Assembly: GCA_965199595.1 (NCBI GenBank)
Contig: OZ241182.1
Coordinates: 2,666,001 to 2,730,000 of the forward strand
DNA from: JBBROS01 sp965199595
GTDB lineage: Bacteria; Pseudomonadota; Alphaproteobacteria; Acetobacterales; Acetobacteraceae
Length of the DNA stretch: 64,000 nucleotides
Direction: 5' to 3'
The translations under genes were made by a program, and so were the position numbers. The notes below the pieces were generated by a model. The model searched no databases, had not been told where the DNA came from, and saw only the letters and a list, made by a program, of their open reading frames with translations. Below, in pieces: positions 8,687 to 15,369 of the stretch (position 1 is its first letter; every line of letters starts with the position of its first letter).

Positions 8687-9586
8687 ATGATCGTGACAGA
8701 CGAGAAGATGACAGCCCAGATGGCGAGCAAGGGCGGCTTCATCGCCGCGCTGGACCAGAGCGGCGGCTCCACCCCGGGCGCGCTGCGACAGTACGGCATC
8801 GCCGAGGACGCCTATGGCAGCGAGGAGCAGATGTTCCAGCTGATGCACGAGATGCGCGTGCGCATCATCACCGCCCCCGCCTTCACCGGCGAGAAGGTGA
8901 TCGGCGCCATCCTGTTCGAGCGCACCATGGACGGACAGGCGCAGGGCAAGCCGGTGCCGCAGTTCCTGTGGCAGGACCGCGGCGTCGTGCCCTTCCTGAA
9001 GATGGACAAGGGGCTGGAGGCCGAGGCGGACGGCGTGCAGCTGATGAAGCCGATGCCGGGTCTGGACGCCCTGCTGGCGCGCGCGGTGAAGCTCGGCGTC
9101 TATGGCACGAAGATGCGCTCCGTCATCGCCGGCGCCTCCAGGGACGGCGTGGCCGCCATCGTGGCCCAGCAGTTCGAGGTGGCCCGGCAGATCAGCGGCC
9201 ACGGCCTGATGCCCATCATCGAGCCCGAGGTCTCCATCAAGAGCCCCACCAAGGCCGCCGCCGAAACCCAGCTCCACGACGCGCTGACCCGGCACCTGGA
9301 TGCCATGACCGACGGCAAGGTGATGCTGAAGCTCACCATCCCGGACCAGGCCGACCTCTACGAGGCGCTCACCAGGCACCCCCGTGTGGAGCGCGTGGTC
9401 GCCCTTTCCGGCGGCTACAAGCTGGATGACGCCTGCGAGCGCCTGTCGCGCAACCACGGCATGATCGCCAGCTTCTCCCGCGCGCTGATCGACGGGCTGC
9501 GGCACGGCATGAGCGCCGAGGAGTTCGACGCCACGCTGGCCACGGCGATCGACAAGATCTATCGCGCCTCCACCGTCAAGGCATGA
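8687..9586 (+). CDS. fda: Fructose-bisphosphate aldolase, class I (Schiff-base type)
   Basis: 299 residues matching bacterial single-domain class I aldolases: MTAQMASKGGFIAALDQSGGSTP at the N-terminus, FLWQDRGVVPFLKMDKGL, IIEPEVSI, and the KLTIPDQADLY stretch that carries the Schiff-base lysine (VMLKLTIP). It interconverts fructose 1,6-bisphosphate with glyceraldehyde 3-phosphate and DHAP, which links with the glp genes 1.2 kb downstream. An alternative start is the ATG at 8708. A 260-base spacer upstream has no gene and probably holds its promoter. Confidence 0.92.
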   Translation: MIVTDEKMTAQMASKGGFIAALDQSGGSTPGALRQYGIAEDAYGSEEQMFQLMHEMRVRIITAPAFTGEKVIGAILFERTMDGQAQGKPVPQFLWQDRGVVPFLKMDKGLEAEADGVQLMKPMPGLDALLARAVKLGVYGTKMRSVIAGASRDGVAAIVAQQFEVARQISGHGLMPIIEPEVSIKSPTKAAAETQLHDALTRHLDAMTDGKVMLKLTIPDQADLYEALTRHPRVERVVALSGGYKLDDACERLSRNHGMIASFSRALIDGLRHGMSAEEFDATLATAIDKIYRASTVKA

Positions 9587-9627
9587 CCCGCTTCCCCTGC
9601 GGCCACGGTCGCCGGGGAAGCGGCTTT

Positions 9628-9651
9628 CCCCGGCGGCCACGGTCGCCGGGG
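9628..9651. terminator. GC-rich hairpin after the aldolase gene
   Basis: Perfect 8-base arms CCCCGGCG and CGCCGGGG with an 8-base loop, without a following T run. The loop and right arm repeat an earlier copy (GGCCACGGTCGCCGGGG at about 9601-9617), making a small duplicated hairpin element 40 bases after the stop codon. Likely an attenuated or Rho-assisted terminator. Confidence 0.5.
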
Positions 9652-9747
9652 CCTGAGGGTGCGGTAAACCGGCCACACCCCGCGACGATCGTTGCGTGCG
9701 GCAGAACGGGCATAGGTCGGCGTGGCATCTGCGGTTATCCTGTTCCT

Positions 9748-10674
9748 ATGATCCTCCGCCGCGCCGCCGTCCTGCACCTGTTGAGCTGGTTCGCGGCGCC
9801 CGCCGCCTTCGCAGCACTCCCGCCGCCCGGTGCGCCCTCGGGTTCCCCGAACCCGGCGGTCCAGCCCGGCCCGCTCGCGCCCCCTGCCCCGCCCGCCGCC
9901 GCACCGGCCCCGGCTCCGCTCACAAGCCTGGAGCAGACGGTCGAGCTGCTGCGGCTCCGGGAAGCAATGGTGCGGGAGGTGCCCCGCCTGGTGCCGCGCA
10001 CGGATGCGTCGGATGAGGCTTGGATCGCCCTGGCCCGCACGGAACTGGCGGGCGCCGGGTTCGTGCCGGACCGGCCGCAGCTGGTGACGGTGGTGGATCG
10101 CAACCCCCGCGTGCAGCAGCTGGCCGTGATGCTGGTCTCGTCGCAGGACGAATGGCGCGTCGTGGGCGTGGGCAAGGTCTCCACCGGCTCCACCGGCCGC
10201 ACCGAGCACTACATCACCCCGCGCGGCGCCTTCCACATCACTCCGGCCATCCTGGGCTACCGGGCCGAGGGCACCCCGAACGAGAATGGCATCCGCGGCC
10301 TGGGCAGCAAGGGCATGCGGGTCTGGGACTTCGGCTGGCAGGTCGCCGCCAAGGGCTGGAACGCCGGACCCGGCAAACCCGACCGCATCCCGATCCGCCT
10401 GATGATGCACGCGACCGACCCCGACAAGCTGGAAGCCCGCATCGGCCGCCCCGCCAGCCAGGGCTGCGTCCGCATCCCCACCGCCATGAACCGCTTCCTG
10501 GACCGCCACGGCGTGCTGGACTTCGAATACGAGCGGGCGGCGGTCAACGAGATCCGCTTTCGCGCCCTGCTGCTGCCGGACCGCCAGCCCTCCACCCTGG
10601 CGGGCAACACGCTGGTGGTGGTCGATTCCGCGGACAAGACCTCCACCACCGTCGCGAGCCGCACCACGCCCTGA
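9748..10674 (+). CDS. L,D-transpeptidase family protein (YkuD fold), secreted
   Basis: 308 residues. A signal peptide (residues 1-22, ending AAPAAFA) is followed by a Pro/Ala-rich linker up to about residue 55 and then the catalytic domain. The YkuD signature is seen as HATDPDKLEAR...PASQGCVRIP, with catalytic His, Ser-x-Gly-Cys and Arg in place. Such enzymes make 3-3 cross-links in peptidoglycan or anchor lipoproteins in the periplasm. The N-terminal extension before the domain is longer than in minimal YkuD enzymes. It stands alone, upstream of glpD. Confidence 0.85.
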   Translation: MILRRAAVLHLLSWFAAPAAFAALPPPGAPSGSPNPAVQPGPLAPPAPPAAAPAPAPLTSLEQTVELLRLREAMVREVPRLVPRTDASDEAWIALARTELAGAGFVPDRPQLVTVVDRNPRVQQLAVMLVSSQDEWRVVGVGKVSTGSTGRTEHYITPRGAFHITPAILGYRAEGTPNENGIRGLGSKGMRVWDFGWQVAAKGWNAGPGKPDRIPIRLMMHATDPDKLEARIGRPASQGCVRIPTAMNRFLDRHGVLDFEYERAAVNEIRFRALLLPDRQPSTLAGNTLVVVDSADKTSTTVASRTTP

Positions 10675-10781
10675 TCGAGTGCATGACCAAGAACACCAGG
10701 CAACCGCGCCGGCTGCCCGCCCGCCGGCGCGGCCAGCGGTGGGGATGGCCGTCTGCTGCCGGGCTGCGGTAGTATCGGCCG

Positions 10782-12254
10782 ATGAACAACGATATCGACC
10801 TGTTGGTGATCGGCGGCGGCGTGAACGGCGCCGGCATCACGCGGGATGCCGCGGGGCGAGGCCTGCGCGTAGTGCTGGTGGAACAGGGGGACCTGGCCGG
10901 CGCCACCTCCTCCGCCTCCAGCAAGCTGATCCATGGCGGGCTGCGCTACCTGGAATACTACGAGTTCCGCCTGGTGCGGGAGGCCCTGGCCGAGCGGGCG
11001 GTGCTGCTGCACCTGGCGCCGCACATCGCCTGGCCCATGCGCTTCGTGCTGCCGCATGACCGCTCGATGCGGCCGGCCTGGATCGTGCGGCTGGGCCTGT
11101 TCCTCTACGACCATCTGGGCCAGGGCCGGCGCCGCCTGCCCGGCACCCGCCGCCTGAACCTGCACGCCACCCCCGAAGGCGCGCCGCTGCAGCAGCAGTT
11201 CACCACCGGCTTCGAATACTCCGACGCCTGGGTGGACGACGCCCGCCTGGTGGTGCTGAACGCGCTGGACGCCCAGGAGCGCGGCGCCACCATCCGCACC
11301 CACACCCGCTGCACCGCCCTGCGTGCCGAGGCCGGGCAATGGGTGGTGACACTGGATGGCCGCGAGACGCTGCGGGCGCGGGCGGTGGTGAACGCCGCCG
11401 GGCCATGGGTGGCGGACGTGCTGCACCAGCAGGCCGGGCGCAACCAGGGCCCGAAGGCGCGGCTGGTGAAGGGCAGCCACATCGTCGTGCCCCGGCTGTA
11501 TGACGGGCCACAGGCCTACATCCTGCAGAACGACGACCGCCGCATCGTCTTCGTGCTGCCCTATGAGCAGGACTTTTCCCTGATCGGCACCACCGACGTC
11601 CCCTTCACCGGCGACCCGGCCCACGTCACCATCGACGCCTCCGAGACCGACTACCTGTGCCGCGCCGTGTCCCGCGTGTTCCAGAAGCCGGTGCGGCCCG
11701 CGGAGGTGGTGCACAGCTTCTCCGGCGTGCGCCCGTTGCAGGACAGCGGCGAGGCGAAGGCCGCGGCGGTGACGCGCGACTACAAGCTGCACCTGGAGAA
11801 CGAGCCGGCGCCCATGCTCTCGGTGTTCGGCGGCAAGATCACCACCTACCGCCGCCTCGCGGAGCACGCGATGGAGATGCTGGTCCCGATCCTGTCGCCG
11901 CCGAAGCCGGGCGCCTGGACCGCCGGGCCACCGCTGCCGGGCGGCGACATCGCATCGTTCGAGGCCTTCCTGGCCGAGGCCGCCGCCCGCTACCCCTTCC
12001 TCCCCGCCCCCGTGCTGGCCCGCATGGCGCACGCCTATGGCACCCGCCTGCACACCATGCTGGCGGGAGTGACCGGCCTGGCCGGGCTGGGCGAGGACTT
12101 CGGCGCCGGGCTCCATGCCGCGGAGCTGCGCTACCTGCGCGACCACGAATGGGCCCGCACCGCCGCGGACGTGCTGTGGCGCCGCTCCAAGCTCGGCCTC
12201 CGCCTCGACCCGGCCCAGCGCGCCCGCGTCGGCGCCTGGATGGAGGCGCACTGA
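10782..12254 (+). CDS. glpD: Glycerol-3-phosphate dehydrogenase, FAD-dependent aerobic
   Basis: 490 residues. The N-terminus shows the FAD-binding dinucleotide fold LLVIGGGVNGAGITRDAAGRG, then the family signature TSSASSKLIHGGLRYLE and the later SGVRPL and FGGKITTYRRLAEHA blocks. It oxidises sn-glycerol 3-phosphate to DHAP at the membrane surface and passes electrons to quinone. Its stop overlaps the glpK start by one base (TGATG), so the two are translationally coupled. No glpF or glpR is seen beside it. Confidence 0.95.
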   Translation: MNNDIDLLVIGGGVNGAGITRDAAGRGLRVVLVEQGDLAGATSSASSKLIHGGLRYLEYYEFRLVREALAERAVLLHLAPHIAWPMRFVLPHDRSMRPAWIVRLGLFLYDHLGQGRRRLPGTRRLNLHATPEGAPLQQQFTTGFEYSDAWVDDARLVVLNALDAQERGATIRTHTRCTALRAEAGQWVVTLDGRETLRARAVVNAAGPWVADVLHQQAGRNQGPKARLVKGSHIVVPRLYDGPQAYILQNDDRRIVFVLPYEQDFSLIGTTDVPFTGDPAHVTIDASETDYLCRAVSRVFQKPVRPAEVVHSFSGVRPLQDSGEAKAAAVTRDYKLHLENEPAPMLSVFGGKITTYRRLAEHAMEMLVPILSPPKPGAWTAGPPLPGGDIASFEAFLAEAAARYPFLPAPVLARMAHAYGTRLHTMLAGVTGLAGLGEDFGAGLHAAELRYLRDHEWARTAADVLWRRSKLGLRLDPAQRARVGAWMEAH

Positions 12255-13717
12255 TGCTGCTGGCCATCGACCAGGGCACCACCTCCACCCGCAGCATCCT
12301 GTTCGGCCGCACCGGAAAGGCGCTGTTCACCGCACAGACCGAGCTGCCGCAGCACTACCCCGCCCCCGGCTGGGTGGAGCACGACGCCGAGGACATCTGG
12401 CGCGACACCCTGGCCACCGCCCGCCAGGCGTTTGCCGCCGGGCCAGCCGAGGCCATCGGCATCACCAACCAGCGGGAGACCGTTGTGGTGTGGGACCGCG
12501 CCACCGGCCGCCCCATCCACCGCGCCATCGTGTGGCAGGACCGCCGCACCGCCGAGACCTGCGCCCGCCTGCGCGAGGACGGGGTGGAGCCCCTAGTGCA
12601 GGCCCGTACCGGCCTGCTGCTGGACCCCTACTTCTCCGCCACCAAACTCGCCTGGCTGCTGGACCACATCGACGGCGCCCGCGCCGCGGCCGAGCGCGGC
12701 GCCCTGGCCTTCGGCACCATCGACAGCTTCCTGCTTTGGCACCTGACGGGCGGCCCGGGGAGTGGCGCCGTGCACGCCACCGATGCCACCAACGCCAGCC
12801 GCACCCAGCTGTTCGACATCCATCGCCAGTGCTGGGACGAGGAGCTGCTGCGTCTGTTCAACATCCCCGCGGCACTGCTGCCCGAGGTGCGGGACAATGC
12901 CGGCGTGTTCGGCCGCACCGCGCCGGGCCTGCTCGGCCGCAGCCTGCCGATCGCCGGGATGGCCGGGGACCAGCAGGCGGCGCTGCTCGGCCAGTCGTGC
13001 CTCCAACCCGGCATGATGAAGGCGACCTACGGCACCGGCTGCTTCGCCCTGTGCCACACCGGCCACCACGCCATCGCCTCCACCCACCGCATGCTGACCA
13101 CCGTGGCGAGCCGGCTGGACGGCCGAACCTCCTATGCCGTGGAGGGCGCGATCTTCGTGGCCGGTGCCGCGGTGAAATGGCTGCGCGACGGGCTGGGCCT
13201 GATCGGCAGCGCCGCCGAGACCGCCGCGCTGGCAGCTTCGGTGCCCGATAGCGGCGGCGTGGTGATGGTGCCCGGCTTCGTCGGCCTGGGCGCCCCGCAC
13301 TGGCGGCCGGATGCGAGCGGCCTGATCACCGGCCTCACCCTGGACACCGGCCGGGCCCACCTGGTGCGTGCCGCGCTGGAGGCGGTGGCGTATCAGACGC
13401 TCGACCTGGTCGGCGCGGTTACGGCGGATGCCGGCTCCGGACCCACGGCGCTGCGGGTGGATGGCGGCATGGCGGCGAACGACTGGCTGTGCCAGTCCCT
13501 CGCCGATATCCTCGATCTGCCCGTGGAGCGCCCGGCGGTGCTGGAGACCACGGCCTGGGGCGCGGCCCTGCTGGCAGGAGTAGGCGCCGGGCTGCTGCCG
13601 GGGCTGGACGCGGTGCCCTGGGCCATGGACCGCCGCTTCGTGCCGCAGATGGCGGCGGGCACCCGCGACCGGCTGGTGCAGGGCTGGCGGCAGGCCCTGG
13701 CCCGAACTCTGCTGTAG
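12254..13717 (+). CDS. glpK: Glycerol kinase
   Basis: 487 residues, FGGY carbohydrate kinase family. The ATP/phosphate motif DQGTTSTRSILF is at the start, followed by GITNQRETVVVWDRATG, IVWQDRRT, the catalytic region LLDPYFSATKLAWLLDH, and the C-terminal phosphate-2/adenosine region RVDGGMAANDWLCQSLADIL. It phosphorylates glycerol to glycerol 3-phosphate for GlpD. The ATG at 12254 is fixed by the overlap with the glpD stop and by the position of the conserved N-terminus. Confidence 0.95.
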   Translation: MLLAIDQGTTSTRSILFGRTGKALFTAQTELPQHYPAPGWVEHDAEDIWRDTLATARQAFAAGPAEAIGITNQRETVVVWDRATGRPIHRAIVWQDRRTAETCARLREDGVEPLVQARTGLLLDPYFSATKLAWLLDHIDGARAAAERGALAFGTIDSFLLWHLTGGPGSGAVHATDATNASRTQLFDIHRQCWDEELLRLFNIPAALLPEVRDNAGVFGRTAPGLLGRSLPIAGMAGDQQAALLGQSCLQPGMMKATYGTGCFALCHTGHHAIASTHRMLTTVASRLDGRTSYAVEGAIFVAGAAVKWLRDGLGLIGSAAETAALAASVPDSGGVVMVPGFVGLGAPHWRPDASGLITGLTLDTGRAHLVRAALEAVAYQTLDLVGAVTADAGSGPTALRVDGGMAANDWLCQSLADILDLPVERPAVLETTAWGAALLAGVGAGLLPGLDAVPWAMDRRFVPQMAAGTRDRLVQGWRQALARTLL

Positions 13718-13735
13718 CTGGAGCGTTCCGGGTTC

Positions 13736-14638
13736 ATGGCCATCGAAGACCCCTACAAGACCCTCGGCGTCGACAAGACCGCCACCCCGGAGCAGATTCG
13801 CAAGGCGTTCCGCAGCGCCGCCAAGAAGCACCACCCGGACCTGCACCCCGGGGACGCCGAGGCGGAGACCCGGTTCAAGGCCCTGTCCGCCGCCCACGAA
13901 CTCCTGTCCGACACCGAGAAGCGCGCCCGCTTCGACCGCGGCGAGATCGACGCCGAGGGCCATGAGTCGCCGCCGCGGGGCTATTACCGCGACTACGCCG
14001 AGGCCGGGGCCGGCAGCCGCTATCAGCAGCCGGAGACGGACGACCTCAACGACATCTTCGGCAGCTACTTCCGCCAGCAGGCCTCCGCACCCCGGCGCGG
14101 GCGGGACCGCGCCTACCATCTCGACGTGCCGTTCCTCACCACCGTCACCGGCGCCACGGAGCGGCTGACGCTGCCGGGCGGCGCCACGCTGGATGTGCGG
14201 ATCCCGCCGGGCCTTGCGGACGGCCAGACGCTGCGCCTTCGCGGCAAGGGCGACCCGGGCAGCAACGGCGCCCCGGATGGCGACGCGCTGATCGAGGTCT
14301 CGGTGGCCCCGCACCCCTTCTATCGCCGCGAGGGGTCGGATCTCGTGATGGACCTGCCGGTGACCTTCACCGAGGCCGTGCTGGGCGCCAAGGTCGCCGT
14401 GCCCACCCCCGCCGGCTCCGTCACCATGACCATCCCGCCGCGGTCTGACGCCGGCACCCGCCTGCGCCTGCGCGGCCGGGGCGTCGCGGCCCATGCCGGG
14501 CGCGAGGCCGGAGACCTCTACGTCACCCTCAAGCTCGTCACCGGTCCCATCGACCCGGCACTCGAGGAACTGCTGCGCGGCTGGCAGCCGGCACAGGCCG
14601 GGTTCGACCCCCGCGCCAGGATGGAGGACGCCCCATGA
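13736..14638 (+). CDS. cbpA: DnaJ-like co-chaperone / curved-DNA-binding protein CbpA
   Basis: 300 residues. The J domain spans about residues 3-70, with the DnaK-contacting HPD motif in KKHHPDLHP. A short Gly/Tyr linker and two beta-rich C-terminal domains (PFLTTVTGATERLTLPG, PVTFTEAVLGAKVAVPT) follow. There is no CxxCxGxG zinc-finger region, which separates it from DnaJ. It stimulates DnaK and, in E. coli, binds curved DNA in the nucleoid. It overlaps the next gene by four bases (ATGA), the classical cbpA-cbpM pairing. Confidence 0.92.
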   Translation: MAIEDPYKTLGVDKTATPEQIRKAFRSAAKKHHPDLHPGDAEAETRFKALSAAHELLSDTEKRARFDRGEIDAEGHESPPRGYYRDYAEAGAGSRYQQPETDDLNDIFGSYFRQQASAPRRGRDRAYHLDVPFLTTVTGATERLTLPGGATLDVRIPPGLADGQTLRLRGKGDPGSNGAPDGDALIEVSVAPHPFYRREGSDLVMDLPVTFTEAVLGAKVAVPTPAGSVTMTIPPRSDAGTRLRLRGRGVAAHAGREAGDLYVTLKLVTGPIDPALEELLRGWQPAQAGFDPRARMEDAP

Positions 14639-14916
14639 TCACGCTCAACGCCGTGCTGGAGCGTGTCCGCGGCCTGGACGCCGATACGCTGCACGTCTGG
14701 ATCACCCAGGAGTGGATCCGGCCGATGACCCGCGGCGGTGAACCTGTGTTCGAGGAGGTGGACGTGGCCCGCGTGCAGCTGATCCTCGAGCTGCGCGACG
14801 ACATGGACGTCGGCGAGTCGGCGATCCCGGTGGTGCTGTCCCTGCTGGACCAGCTGCACGCCACCCGCCGCGACCTGCGCCGCCTCTCGGACGCGCTGCG
14901 CGCCCGCGCCACTTAG
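14635..14916 (+). CDS. cbpM: Chaperone modulator CbpM family protein
   Basis: 93 residues, a MerR-like helical protein of the CbpM family. It starts with a helix-turn-helix-like part (WITQEWIRPMTR...FEEVDVARVQLILELRDDMDV) and ends in a helix (IPVVLSLLDQLHATRRDLRRL). In E. coli CbpM binds the CbpA J domain and blocks both its DNA-binding and co-chaperone activity. The ATGA overlap with cbpA supports a stoichiometric partner. The name rests on size, pattern and context. Confidence 0.85.
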   Translation: MITLNAVLERVRGLDADTLHVWITQEWIRPMTRGGEPVFEEVDVARVQLILELRDDMDVGESAIPVVLSLLDQLHATRRDLRRLSDALRARAT

Positions 14917-14919
14917 CGG

Positions 14920-15369
14920 CTACCGCAGGTCCGGCAGCGAGCGATACGGCGCGTCGCTGTCGAACTGCCGCCTGGCGATCGCCTCCAGCGCATCCGGCCG
15001 CTTCGCCGCATAGCGCTGCCGGTCGCCGTGCGGGCTGAACTCCCCGCCGGAGGCTTCCACCAGGCGCTCCGTCGGGATGATCCAGAACTGGTGGATCGAG
15101 TAGTAGCTCGGCCGGTGCGTCCACCCATTGCCGGGACCGCTCTTCAGGGCCTGGTCCAGCGCCAGGCGGCTGGCCCCCGCATGCGACACCAGCGGCACGC
15201 ACAGCCAGCCGCCCGCCGCCTCCGCCAGCACCAGGAAGGGGCCGGGCCGGTTGACCAGGTTGGCCCGGGTACGCGCGTTGGACCGGCAATCCGCGCACTC
15301 CAGCAGGACACGGTTGTCGAGGAACACCGAAAGTCCCGGCCGAACTTCCTCCGCCGTGATCGCACTCAT
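14920..15369 (-). CDS. Hypothetical protein translationally coupled to polA
   Basis: 149 residues; I do not recognise the family with certainty. No signal peptide. The first third is beta-rich (GLSVFLDNRVLLECADCRSNA) with a CADC motif, then PFLVLAEAAGGWLCVPLVS, a pattern vaguely like the beta-barrel of MazF/PemK proteins, and a C-terminal part with SYYSIHQFWIIPTERLVEA. Its ATG overlaps the polA stop by one base (TGATG), so it is expressed with polA. No toxin-antitoxin partner is visible. Confidence 0.6.
   Translation of the reverse strand: MSAITAEEVRPGLSVFLDNRVLLECADCRSNARTRANLVNRPGPFLVLAEAAGGWLCVPLVSHAGASRLALDQALKSGPGNGWTHRPSYYSIHQFWIIPTERLVEASGGEFSPHGDRQRYAAKRPDALEAIARRQFDSDAPYRSLPDLR

Noticed and set aside
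14920..15369. Toxin of a MazF/PemK-type toxin-antitoxin pair
   Set aside because: Only a loose beta-pattern resemblance; no antitoxin gene adjacent and the gene is coupled to polA.
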